A stretch of DNA of 64,000 nucleotides from Leptasterias polaris (GCA_037783415.1 JAZGTN010000037.1:3906001-3970000); one strand, 5' to 3'. Counted from the first letter of the stretch, positions 12,430 to 23,858 are shown. Numbers and translations: made by a program. The notes: generated from the sequence alone by a model not told the origin.

Positions 12430-12796
12430 GGCCAAGTAAAAAAAAAATACCAGTTGATCGTCCCCGCCCGCATCCTTTTTTGAGGCCGCATCCTTTTTTT
12501 TTTCCTTTTTTTTCCCTTTTTTTTCTCGATTTTTCCTTTAAAAAAAAATATAAAAAATTGTTTGTATTTTTAATCCACCCTTGACATATATATTTTAATT
12601 TTTGATGTAAACTTACCTCATGCAACAAATAGATATAAAGAAAGTAAGCGGTGATTTCAAACTGAAGAATTGGTGGCCTGTTTGAATTGAAATACTTGGC
12701 GGCCATCTTGGAAAAAAATAAATAAATAAAAAGGCCCTCATCCTCCTCTTTTTGGAAAAATCAGGACGATCAACTGGTATTTTTTTTTATTTGGCC
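12430..12796. mobile_element. PIF/Harbinger-like MITE, 367 bp, TTA target duplication
   Basis: Terminal inverted repeats of about 34 bp: the left end is GGCCAAGTAAAAAAAAAATA followed by CCAGTTGATCGTCC, and the right end is its complement. TTA flanks both ends (427-429 and 797-799 of the 12-kb block). A 3-bp TWA duplication with a GG start is the Harbinger hallmark; assignment by that rule only. The interior is T- and A-homopolymer rich and non-coding. Confidence 0.8.
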
Positions 12797-13931
12797 TTAC
12801 ACTATTTTCGAAAAAAGGTGCCTGGTATTCCAAATGTGGCAGTATACAAGTACACAAATTGGATAAAAGGCTGAAAATGTAGAGAAAAGGGGACAATTAA
12901 AAACACAAGTTGCCTCCCAGCAATTAAAACACCAAAGTCTAAACAAATAATTGTCTAGTATTTCTGTAGTGTTCATTTCAAAGGGATGTTTTCCTCTGCT
13001 GAACCACAAGACGGTGTCGTAGTTATGAATTGTCATCAACAATTTCATCAAAATGACTTGAAATTCGTTTGTGGGGGAAAAAATGATGCTGTACTGAGTC
13101 TAATGTCCCTTTCATTGTGTTCTATATTTCTGCTTTTGCAATCCATTTAGTGCAGGGATTGTGTCCTGAGATGAACTAGACAAGGCATAGTTATGGCTCC
13201 TCTCTCTGCATAGTTTGGGAATCCCTGTGGGGTTGCTAATTGCCTTAAGTGGCCCTACAGTGGGATAATAAAGGGCTGGTGTGATTGATATGGATTGATA
13301 CAGTGTAAACCAGACTTGGGACAAGATTCAAGATTGATCAAGGAGTCAGACATTCCCAGTAATTTGTTAGACAAATTGGCAGTTGGATAATAATTATAGT
13401 TGGATGAAGTTTTACTTGAAACTGTTATAAGTTTTACTTGAAACTGTTATAAGTCAAAACATTGAATGAATAAAATTCCTCGAATAGTTACTTCAACCAT
13501 AGAGAAAGGACACATTGCTCCTATATGCTCAAATGTTCTTGTTAGTATAATTCATCTCTAAACTTTGGCACTGTGATAAAATAATGTTGGAGACATAAAG
13601 AAAAGGGACATTTCCTTACCCTTGAACCTAGTGTTGTTGTACCTAATACTGTAAGTTCACCAGTACAATTGAAGCATAGAGCAAGGCCTTTCCTTCATGA
13701 TTAAAAGCAAGGCTTTTGCCAGTTCTTGTTTTGTCTTTCTTAAAACTATCTCAAAACATTTTCTCCAATGTTTTTGAGGTGTAGAGGGAGAAACAAAATG
13801 ATACTACACGAAAGCTGTGAATATTGAATCCAGGGTTTGCCTCTTCTTTTTGTTTTCATCTTCAGATGCCAGGTTTAACACCTGAGAGGATTTTCTGCAT
13901 CGGGACATAGGCCTACCCTTAACAAGTAAGT
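12797..13931. other. Intergenic, no gene recognised
   Basis: A 23-bp block (agttttacttgaaactgtta) is directly duplicated at about 13409-13454. Nothing else stands out. Confidence 0.5.
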
Positions 13932-14000
13932 ATAATAATAATAATAATAAGCAACATTTATATAGCGCTTTATACGAAATGTTTCTAAGCGCTTTCCAAA
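13932..14000 (-). repeat. LINE/SINE 3' tail with (ATT)n
   Basis: On the minus strand the sequence reads AAGCGC...AAGCGCTATATAAATG and ends in (TTA)n. This resembles the 3' tails of L2/CR1-type LINEs and their SINEs. Only the tail is present; it abuts the TTAA MITE that follows. Confidence 0.5.
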
Positions 14001-14015
14001 AAAAGAAACTCATCT

Positions 14016-14398
14016 TTAAAGGCACTGGACACGTTTGGTAATTATCAAAGACCAATATTGTTACTTGGTGTATCCCAACTTATGCATAAAATAACAAACC
14101 TGTGACAATTTGGGCTGAATTGGTCATCGAAGTTGCAAGAAAATAATGAAAGAAAAAACACCCTTGTTGCACAAATTTGTGTGCTTCAGATGCCAATAAA
14201 AGGCTTCAGGCCTGAAGTCTTTTAATATTTTAGTGAGAAATTACCTCTTTCTCAAAAACTACGTTACTTCAGAGGGAGTCGTTTCTCACAATGTTTTATA
14301 CTATCAACAGCTCTCCGTTGCTCGTTAACCAAGTAAGTTTTTATGCTAATATATACTTTGTGTAATTACCAAATACCAAACGTGTCCAGTGCCTTTAA
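14016..14398. mobile_element. TTAA-flanked MITE, 383 bp (family T1, full copy)
   Basis: Starts TTAAAGGCACTGGACACGTT and ends with the reverse complement (AACGTGTCCAGTGCCTTTAA). TTAA at both ends suggests piggyBac-type mobilisation. Diverged copies are at 43313-43625 and, reversed, about 34495-34740. Non-coding. Confidence 0.85.
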
Positions 14399-14576
14399 GT
14401 TTGAAAGACTTCTGAAATAATAAATAGAGCATTAATCAAACTGAACAGTGACTTTTGTCATACCATCTTTGTCATATTCCCAGCCTTCAATAGCAGTTAT
14501 GAATGCTGATTTCTGTCTCATCACAAAGGGGCCAGACTCTGTCATTGTTCCCAGCCACTGTTTGGCTACATTGATT

Positions 14577-15100
14577 TGAATAAGGGAATAAAAGGGTAAC
14601 GACAAGTTCTTAAACGGCCGTTTAAAACCGGCAGGGTCGTGGTCGTGTGATAAAGGCCCGAGCCGAAGGCGAGGGCCTTTATCGCACGACCACGACCCTG
14701 CAAGGTTTTAAACGGCCGTTTAAGAACAAGTCACTACTCTTTTATTCCCATTCATAAATGCCCTTTTGGTTAAAAGGCGTAATAAAGTAGGAAACTCTGT
14801 AAAAACTTATCTGTTTTCCGACGTCCTTGAGCTCTGTACATGTGGTGCATTTTTATGAGACAGTTTTCGAATATGCATTGGTGCGCAAAGTAATGCATCC
14901 TTGTATCCATGGGCTAAAATGGCGCGGCGAGATCGATCACCCCTGAGAACGAGGTTGTGGGCTAACCCGCACAAATGCTATCCGAAAACAACCGGTTATA
15001 AACAGCTCCAGCTGGTCATTATCAACCGTTTAAACACCCCCACGTGACGCGCTCTCCACCAATAGGAATAGCGAAACTGTCTGGGGTATTTATGAATGGG
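14577..15100. mobile_element. Composite palindrome element, copy 1
   Basis: Part one (14577-14752) is a hairpin with arms of about 75-80 bp, including TTCTTAAACGGCCGTTTAAA, a GGCAGGGTCGTGGTCGTG block and AAAGGCCC, and a short loop. Part two is about 340 bp bounded by CCCATTCATAAAT (14748) and its inverse ATTTATGAATGGG (to 15100). Near its right end it has GTTTAAACA, CCCACGTGA, a CCAAT box and AAACTGTC. The same layout with a different stem occurs at 25233-25768. No protein is encoded. Confidence 0.75.
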
Positions 15101-15457
15101 AGATCAAAGTGATGGCTGTGCAGTGAAAAAAAGTATACTATTCAAAGATCCAAAATCGACAAGATATTCAGTAATGCAGGTCAGGTGGGATTTATTTGCA
15201 CAACAGTGCTCTCCCTTGGCAAGGGTTCATTTTCCAAATGCTGGTTAAAACACCTGAGGACCAGTCAAAATTCTGTCCAAATTGTCCAGCTGGCTATAGT
15301 TCAGTGTTGAAAGCATCCCTATTGAAAGTAAAATATTGACTAGTGAATAAACTGGCAGACGGGCTACCTGGCTAGTCACTGAAAAAGTTAATGCTTAACA
15401 TTGATCAACCCTAGATAGAGAGTTTCGGTCAGTGGACATTTTGAATGTTCAATCTAA

Positions 15458-15956
15458 TTAAGGGTGCACCCCACCAAATAGGGAGAAAACAAAACAGGTC
15501 GTCGTCCTCATTAGTATTTTGTAGGCTCTCAAAATATTCTCTATTAGACAGATTGGAGAGCCCAATTAAAGAGATAAAGTGTTAAAAATTTGCCCAATTG
15601 TGACCTGGGGGTTGTTGACTTCCAACTTGAGGTATTTTGGATGACATAGGCCCTGAAATAAATGGTCCTATTTGCCGAGAGGTGTAGGGACATTTTTTCA
15701 AGATTGATGGATGCTCGGATGTTTGAAAAATAAAACCGGTGCAGGGGTGTTTTTATTTGGAGGGGGATTAACTCGATGGGCCCAGGGACTCCCCATATCA
15801 AATTGAGCAGAGGATAAAAGTTCAAGAGCCAATGGATAATTTCCCACATTACAGCAAAAAGCTGTGAGACTTCTAAGTATTTGTTGTGTATTTTTGAATA
15901 TTTAGCATAATACACTGTAAGCAATGGGAAGTGTATTTAGTGGGGTGCAACCTTAA
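15458..15956. mobile_element. TTAA-flanked TIR element, 499 bp
   Basis: Left end TTAAGGGTGCACCCCACC and right-end complement TTAAGGTTGCACCCCACT form TIRs of about 23 bp including the TTAA. A 126-codon minus-strand frame (15544-15924) lies inside; it has no recognisable transposase or other domain and is probably chance. Confidence 0.75.
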
Positions 15957-16339
15957 TGTTTTTGTTGAAGTTTGTGCTTGGTTTCAGCTGGCTTAAACTA
16001 TCAGTTTGTGTATATAATAGAGCTGTCTGTAGATTTGTCACAATTCCTAGCATAGGTATCAATGTCTGGTTGCTGAACCAGAACGGTCAAGTTCATTATC
16101 ATAAACATGGAATTATTGTTTGCATGAGATACGAGCAGTATGCTGAGACTGGATGGAGACTTTGGCTATTATTATGCAAGGCACTTTGTGCGTGACGTCA
16201 TTGCAAGTTGTAGTCAATGGCGCCCAGATGGGCACATTAATCACCTAGTGCTACACAAGCTCGGCTCGATTTCACAAAGAGCCAAGATTGGTCTTAAGAT
16301 GGGAATCATTCTTCATTGCCCAATTAAAGTGTGATGTCA

Positions 16340-16500
16340 TTAGTGACATAACAAGACTTTTTTGTTTATTTATTTTTGAGGGGTGTGGTCTATTTGTTGT
16401 GTCAAACCATTCATTTATGCATTATTTCAATCTCATTTTGGTGGGGGGGGGAAGGATTCTGAGCGGGGGGGGGGGGGGGGGGGGGGGTGGGGGGTGTCAC
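16340..16500 (+). repeat. Dispersed repeat family R2, copy 1
   Basis: The order 'acataacaagac', 'ggggtgt', 'gtcaaaccattcattt(a/g)tgcat', 'tctcat' and a G run is shared with 28335-28500. It contains an uninterrupted run of 23 G at 16465-16487. Confidence 0.6.
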
Positions 16501-18145
16501 AATATGAATTACGATGGAAATATTGCCAACACTCATCAGTGCATGAATCTCTGTTTTGATGAAATTTAGCCCAGGACGTGTTAACGAAGACATTCGGAAT
16601 ACAAGTTAATCTTGCTACTGGAACTTTAACATTCTATTTGAGTACAACCAACTTTTATAGATTTTGTGGATTTCTATGACAAATTCAGAATCCTTATATG
16701 GGCATCATAACCAATAGTCTGGCATCATCATGCATGAAGTACCTGGTATGCATACAGCCAGAGAGATCAGCTGTCGTCTGTTTGGCATTTACACTGTCAT
16801 GTCTCTCTCTCGTGTGGGATGAAAAGAGAGACACATCTGAATCAACAATAAACAAACAAATATCATAAAGAGTCCCTTCATCCACTCTTTGAACAATATG
16901 TTGTTGTTTAAGTGTAGTGTTTTCTAGCCCAGAACACAAAACTGGTGCCAGACATTCGGTGGTTACAAAACCAGGTCAAATTAGTAAGTTTACACCCTCA
17001 TTTGGTTCAAGTACAGGGTCAATGGAATAGGCCTTGGGGGGCAGCTGTTCACACCCCTCTCACTATACAGCCCGCTCTAGACTATAGAATATTTGACCTT
17101 CATTCTCCTTTTATAAAGTTGATAAGTAAGTTCAATGTTTCACTTGTCAGTGGGCACAACAGGGGGGGGGGGGGGGGGGGGGGTCATTGTGAAGACTACA
17201 CAAATACTAGGTCAACCCAACATTATTTTGGACAAAACTCAAGCCAAGATATGTACAAGCAGCTCAAAGTTGACATGGTTCAGATTTTCTGGAGTCACTC
17301 AACAGCTAGCTAGACATATTGTCTGGGGCTGTGCTGTATTTAGAAGCAAGTAATTTCCCCTCATGCCTTGCCTGGATCATCATGTGGTCATTATTGTACT
17401 TAACCCATATGGCTAACAGTCATGCCTTTTTCGATGTGGCACTTGATAGTCATGTGATATAGACCTTTCTATTGCAATGTCACAGCCCAAGTTTTTGCCA
17501 ACCGAGATTGGACAACTATGGAAAGCCATAACTGCAAATCAAAAACAGATAGCCATAGTTTGTAGCAATGTTACACAAGTATTCAAAAACGGTGTTGGGT
17601 TTGTTGGAAACAAATTAACCTATCGTGGGAGGTAATTCAGTTCATGATTCTTTACAGGAATTTGTTCACAACAATGTTTTGCTAAAATTTGGCGTCTATG
17701 CCAACCAGTGCACTTTGTTTATCAACAATGGAAAGGTCTATACTCTTATCATAGTGCAGCCATCTTGCTTATGTTGTTGTTCTCCAATTCAAATCAGTAT
17801 AACCAAACCGAGGCTGGATGGGGAAAATAAACTGACTAAGATGCAGCGACCAGGGTGGAGGGGTGTGAGTCTCGCCCATCCCCTGTACCCCCATAGTTAA
17901 TTTCAACAAGTTGAGCCTCAGTTGGTAAATGAAGCACCAAATAAAGAAGTTATTTAGTCATTGGTAACACAGTTGGAATTCCCTTTTGGGAAAAACAAGA
18001 AATTGTTATTCATATACTCATTGAATGCTTGAGGTAGCTGGCCAAATGGAATCCACCGAGAAAGGAAATTTACACGGATAATCCACATGTGGGGTTGATG
18101 AGCGGACAGTTTACTTAAAACCAAAATACTTCAGATGATATGCAT
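16501..18145. other. Intergenic, no gene recognised
   Basis: Includes a run of 22 G at 17162-17183. Open frames here owe their length to the G run (poly-Gly) and are not supported. Confidence 0.5.
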
Positions 18146-18639
18146 AAAGGGGGGTAGTCTTGGTTCCAAGACCCTCCAGTGATGTAGTCACGAAAACCTA
18201 ACCGCTATCTAAACCGCTATCCACTAGAGGGCGCTATCATTCCCGTAACCGCTATCACACCACGAACCGCTATCACAGGAGGGTCTTGGGAATTTTGCAG
18301 AATCTGCTCGGACTTTTCCGAGCGATTTCCCAGCATGCCTTGTTGATAAGGTAATTAGCATAATTTATGACTTCGCTTGCTTGGCAGAATTTTAGTCTGG
18401 TATCTTGACGTCTTGCGATGGCTTTGAATGTAAAGAACTCTACGGATGCGATATAACATAACAAATACATACGGGATGTGTACACTGCATGCAATAAAAA
18501 ATACGTACATACTGCTGAACGGCGCTAGCTAGCTAGAGGTGATATCGTACACGTACTTTCACAGTCGAGTCACAGGAAGGCATAACTGATCGAATTGAGT
18601 GAGAGAATGCCAGTCTGATCTTAGATTGGACAAACCTAT

Positions 18640-18992
18640 TGAGTTATCAGTAAGAAAATTAGGTATCGGAAAGCTTAAACTCCAGCAAGAAAATGCTCTT
18701 TGACAATTCGCAAAGGGGAAATGATCTCTTTGTCAATTTACCCACTGGATTTTGTAAAAGTTTGATATTTCAAGCTGCCAAAATTGTCGTTGATTTCATG
18801 AAAGACGTTGATGATGGCTCATCCGACTATTGCACTGTACACGCGTCGGTCCATGGTCCAGCCAATCTACCCGTTCCTTCGACTTCCAAACATCGCCCCC
18901 AAAAAACACAGAGAACGAAACCCAATATATACTTATGTCAGAACAACAACAAAAGTAAACAAATTCATAATAAATCCAAAGGTGACTGCTAG
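18640..18992 (+). pseudogene. RecQ-like helicase N-terminal fragment, broken
   Basis: One frame reads KPIELSVRKLGIGKLKLQQ, then a stop and a QFAKG block. After a frame change at about 18705 it continues GNDLFVNLPTGFCKSLIFQ. This matches helicase motif 0/I of RecQ-like proteins (LPTGxGKS), but the second glycine of the Walker A loop is cysteine (GFCKS). Only about 50 residues resemble a helicase; the following Ser/Pro/Asn-rich frame to 18992 does not. The stop, frameshift and missing motifs make it non-functional. It lies inside the long-TIR element, so it may be captured host DNA or a remnant of the element's own gene. Confidence 0.65.
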
Positions 18993-19249
18993 ACGTTCTA
19001 CAACAAGTACATGTACTACAGGTGTACTGCTTTGCATTGCCAAAATTACTGAGTTGGAAAGCGATCGTAACCCTCCACCACCGATCGTTGCGACGACCAG
19101 GTTTTACTTTTGGTACGGGGAGCACCAGGACAGGTGATTTTATTCTGTAAAGATTAAAACAAAAATTAACAGATATTTGTTCCCCCTTGTAATAACAATA
19201 TTTGTGTTCCCTCGTAATAATATTTTGTTCCCAGAATTGCTATTTCATT

Positions 19250-19435
19250 TCTCTCGAAGCGAACAAAATCATATTTCGAGGAAAAGAGAGCGTACCTTCA
19301 GGGAATTTTAGGGAATGAAAGCATATTTCTGGGGAACGAAATCGCTTTTCGGGGAAAAGAAAGCGTATTTCGAGGGAACGAAAGCATATCTTGATGGACT
19401 GAAAATGTTTGAGGGAACGAAAACGTTTTTTCTAT
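19250..19435. repeat. Degenerate tandem units around GGGAACGAAA
   Basis: Irregular repeats of about 28-35 bp, each with a 'cgaggGAACGAAAgc(g/a)tatttc' core, at least five times. They are interior to the long-TIR element and not obviously related to its ends. Confidence 0.6.
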
Positions 19436-21289
19436 GAATCTATTTCGTTACCTAGAAAAACACTTCTTTCAAAAAAAATATATATATTGAACACTATATT
19501 TGGATTGAATAAAATAATATTTTAAGGAAACGAAGTGACTTTGTGTTTCAAGGGATGAACAATATTTCGAGGGAGGTTTATTTTTTTCCACCTTTTAATT
19601 TTATTTTCTTTATTTCACCGGACCCTTCAGGGGCTCGCCGTTTTTATTTTTTGTGGGTCGTTTTTTGTAATTTTGTGCCACAATTTTTTTTAAACTAATT
19701 GCAACGTCATACATCTTATCAAGAAATTCAGTACAAATCTGGTCTGGCTGGTCTGGTCTGTGGTCTGGCTCCCTACCCCTCCCACATGTTCATAAGCTTC
19801 CACTTCCAGGTACAGCTCGGGGGTTTCGGTCGCGATAGTAGCCCCACCTGTGTCGTGCAGCTAGCCCCACGCTGTGCACTGTAAAACACGCTTCCGTTGC
19901 TCGGACTCCCTGAAATAAAATCTTACGATCGATTAAAACAAATAATTACTACTTGAATTCATAATTTGAATACGTATTTTCTTTTGTCAAATACTCATGA
20001 TTAAAATTGTAAACAAATCCAGGTTGAATTCGCTGCAGTAATTAATTTTTATACGGCTGGAAGTAAACCCTGTTCCTTCATCCATGGTAACTCCGAATAT
20101 CACGAGAGTTATCCCAAAATGTGGTTCGGATAACTCGTTACCTTTTTGAAAAATGCTCAAAAACGGCAAAATGTATGGTTTCTTTTAGGAACCTGCATGA
20201 TTCCTGGAACACCTGGAGTCATGTTTTAGTTTATTTTGTTTACTTTGGAAAACAGAGTGAAATATCTCCTACAAGTTATTAACTCTCTTCCGCAAATAAA
20301 ACATAGCCGAAATTTTTGCTGCGACCAGCCGGCCGCGGCACATTGGCCGAGGGTTCCTCCGCCTTCGTAGCCATTGTTTGTCTCAAAACTTGTCCAACAA
20401 CGTACGTGTACAAACACGCTGTATTCAAAGCATAGCTATAGCTCCTCTTATCTCTCGCGAGCCGATTAGCCACAGCAAGTTACCAGCCTGGCCTGCTCAT
20501 TATGCGACGAGATTTTTCCATTAGTGCGCTTGCGTAATTATTTTCTTGACCCTCATGTTGAATATGCATAATGGGTCACATACCTCGCCCGTGCAAAATT
20601 CCCAAGACCCTCCTGTGATAGCGGTTCGTGGTGTGATAGCGGTTACGGGAATGATAGCGCCCTCTAGTGGCGAGTAGTTATTGGGGTGATAGCGGTTTAG
20701 ATAGCGGTTAGGTTTTCGTGACTACATCACTGGAGGGTCTTGGAACCAAGACTAAAAGGGGGGATGCACAAGTCGTTCGGACAATATAATTTCATACTCT
20801 CTGTTACATCAACACAAGTATCATTTTAACATAATCTCCTATATTACTATTTGCTTAGCTAACTGATTTGTTAGGTTTATTTGTGATGTACATGTCATCC
20901 TCCATTCTGTATTGTGTTTTGTTTAGGGAAACATTGCAACTAAATGATAATGTATTCACATTGTAGACGTGTTAATTAAGGGTAGTTTAGATTTTGTAAG
21001 ATTTTGAAACAGATGGTGTCGGTGATTAAGATAAAGAAAATGATCCAAGCATCCCCTGAGAATATTGATCATCATCATTGATAAAATCACACAGTGTTGC
21101 TCCCCAACTATGGAATCAGTCCGAGTATAGTTAGGCACTGATAACCATAGTTGGGCAGACTCTATAGTTGGGCTGGTACAACTTCAATGTACACGGTTAG
21201 ATTTTGTAAATTGTATATTAGACCCACTGCTGGGCAGTTGGATGAAAGAAATAAAAGCGAGGTAAAATTTAAAAAAAGGGAAATTGTTA

Positions 21290-21680
21290 GCTAAAATTCT
21301 GTCCGTTATTTTTGGTTTCTTATTGTTATTGAGGAAAATTCAAATTCAATTGTAATGTAATCTTAGGTGCAAAGTTTCAAATGTTCCTTTAAGATTATGG
21401 ATACTGGTCTTTGGCAAGTGCCAGTACATTCTCTTTAAAGGTAGGGTCATAGATTGGTAAATACTCCAAAAATTAATGACCATAAAAACTTACTTCGTGG
21501 AGAGCACTGCAGCTGTTGATGCTATTAACTATTTTGAGAAAGGATTCCCTTCAAAGAAATATTCTTTTGAAAATTGTTCACCCAAAGACATAAGAATCTG
21601 AGAAAAGATGCATGCATGAATCATTTTTCAGATTTCTGAGGGTTGGTGTCCAGTCGCAAATGCTGTGCGGCCAGAGATGC
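21290..21680. mobile_element. Two abutting MITE remnants of TTAA families
   Basis: The left part ends 'tactggtctttggcaagtgccagta...ctttaaa', like the ends at 53160-53230 and 53800-53850. The right part (from ctttaaaggtagggtcatag, with 'attaatgaccataaaaactt') matches 52015-52415. Both are diverged and non-coding. Confidence 0.55.
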
Positions 21681-22950
21681 AGTTTGTACTCCCCTAAAAC
21701 TTTTCTTTGGGGGGTGGGGGGGGGGGGGGCATAACACTACAGCTGCAGGAAAATAGCCCCCAGGTTTTGAAAACACCTGAATTATGTATACAGTATGGAA
21801 CAGCTCTGTTCTTAGACTGGCTACCGATCCTCTGATTTGATACCACCATCACTGAGCTCTCCTTATATGGCAGTGTGTGACACTTCATTGAACCCACAGA
21901 TGAATAGCATAAATGCTAGAGATACTTCTTCTGCCGATGACTCTGCATTTCTAAAGGATTCTACTCGCTTTAATTAAATTTCCAATTATAATGAACCGTA
22001 GATGGCTGTCTGGACTTAAGGACAATCTAGGATGGACGAAGTTCTACGAGCGATGAGGACAGTCAGTCTGTGAAACCCTCAATCTTTTTCTATTTGTCAC
22101 AATGTGGCAGTAGAAGACGAAAGAATCCATATGGCAAATATTAAATGTATTTGTTTTTGAGATTGGAAACGGAATAGTGTGGGGTGAAATATTTTGCTTG
22201 CATCTTGATTTCGCCGCGCCATATCTTGCCAAAGATTTCTGACAATTTGAAGAATTCTCCTTTAGTAGAGTTGGTTATTTTGATGTTTAGATTACACTGA
22301 TGAGCATCTGAAGATCGATTCGTAGCATCAGTGCAACAAAGTTGTATCTCGATTTTGCAAAATCGTTGTATCTCACACAAAAATGCCCTGTGCAAAAACA
22401 ACGTGTCTTTGCCTGTACTTGTTTTGTGGGAGATACAAAATGTTGACATTTTCAAAGGCGTAACAAAAGTGCTGTTTTAGGAGATAAAAAGAGTCTCCCT
22501 GTAAAAATGAGAGAGGGAGGAGGGTTCAGCGCAAACTGGTTCCATCCAGAAAGACTCGCAACCTTTGACTTACTTTGCTTATCAAAACCTTTCCACTAAA
22601 GGCTTGTTATCAGTTGTAACACTATTGTCAACAAACTCAAGTCTAAGTGCAGTTGTATAACAAAAATCTTAACTCTGTTGGGATACCCTTTTATTAAAAG
22701 AGGATAGTCCCTGTGGATTAACTTGATATTTTCATTGGATTGTCAATAGAAGACTCTGAGACTGTACACAAAATGTGATTGGAAATGATTCCCTCTCCTG
22801 CATACCACTGCTATTTTTGGCGCAAAGTTTACATAAAGTATAAGGTAGTGTTATATATAGAGTAAACACCAGCTGAGTCCCCTATGGATTACACAGCTTC
22901 TGCAGTAGGTTGATTGTCCGTCATCAAAGTCGGCCAGGTTGAGAATTTTG
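21681..22950. other. Intergenic, no gene recognised
   Basis: Contains a G-rich run at about 21707-21730 and a 104-codon minus-strand frame (22141-22455) without recognisable domain. Confidence 0.45.
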
Positions 22951-22959
22951 TGAACTCAT

Positions 22960-23170
22960 CCCGTAGACTTCGACAACGAAGCCCATAGACTTGTGGACAA
23001 GTCGTTCAATGGTTGTCGAAGTGATAGAGTAACGACTCTCACGATACTGGTTTTCTATCGCAAGACTGTTAGCTCCCTCGAGATTTCTTCTCTCTCGACG
23101 ACAGAACCAGCAGTCTCATGAGAGAGTATCGCGAGGGTCGCCGCAACAAACTTGTCCAGAAGTCTTTGAA
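22960..23170. repeat. Structured repeat with nested inverted segments
   Basis: CTTCGACAAC and GTTGTCGAAG form a stem enclosing the perfect palindrome GACTTGTCCACAAGTC (as gacttgtggacaagtc). A second pair links gactctcacgatact with agtatcgcgagggtc, and TCTCGA/TCGAGA motifs recur. This GC- and CpG-richer block stands out from its AT-rich surroundings. Confidence 0.6.
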
Positions 23171-23318
23171 TCGCAATTCACAATTTGCAATTCAATCATG
23201 GGGTTTTAAATTTGCAGAAAGGGGGAAACCGTGCCTTTCAGAAAGCTAAATTGCACTTCAATCCTCAAGACATCATTGTTGGGCATTCAATAATGGAATT
23301 TAAGTTCCATTCTACCAA

Positions 23319-23858
23319 GAAAAACATCAAGTGGAGAACATTGTTAGAAGAATTGGTCAGTGTCTCAGTTCAGTTCAAACTAAGGAACCCTCAAGCTTTT
23401 TTTTTTACAATCATCATAAAAGATCCCTCAGAATAATGCTTACTCATTTGAAGAGACTCCATGTGTAATTCAGTAAATGTGTTTTGCCTCAAAATGTATA
23501 GGACTACAATTTTTAGTTATTTAAAGGTACTAGTTACATTCATTCAACTCCGTTCTAACTTCCACGAAACACTTGGGGACATGAGAAAGACTGCCAAGAG
23601 TTGTTGATAGGCCCTATGTGATGCCATTGCCAATTTTTTGCCTTTCTTCGGCAGGCTATTTGTGTTTTAAAAAGGTTTGCAACAGCTATTTCGTTTTTGT
23701 AAAAAAAAACATAGGCTAACCTTCAATCAATTTGTAAAAATTTCACCATATTTTGGTGAATTTCATCTTAATGATGGCAAGGCCTTTTTCATTTTGCAAA
23801 GGGCACTTTCATTGTGAAAAACATCAAGTGGAGAACATTGTTAGAAGAATTGGTCAGT
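23319..23858. repeat. 43-bp direct repeat pair
   Basis: An identical 43-bp block (starting gaaaaacatcaagtggagaa, ending gaattggtcagt) occurs at 23319-23361 and 23816-23858, about 497 bp apart. The intervening DNA has no TIR. Confidence 0.85.

Larger units (their letters stand above)
18155..20754. mobile_element. 2.6-kb long-TIR element with perfect 9-bp target duplication and helicase fragment
   Basis: The first and last ~145-165 bp are inverted copies (TAGTCTTGGTTCCAAGACCC at each end) with one ~20-bp indel (20670-20690). AAAGGGGGG flanks both ends exactly (18146-18154 and 20755-20763). The TIRs contain four to five AACCGCTATC units, like subterminal transposase-binding repeats. The interior holds a broken RecQ-like helicase segment (18640-18800) and an array of GGGAACGAAA-type units (about 19250-19435). 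TSD length and TIRs point to a Mutator-like element; no intact transposase is seen, so it is probably non-autonomous or gene-capturing. Confidence 0.85.
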
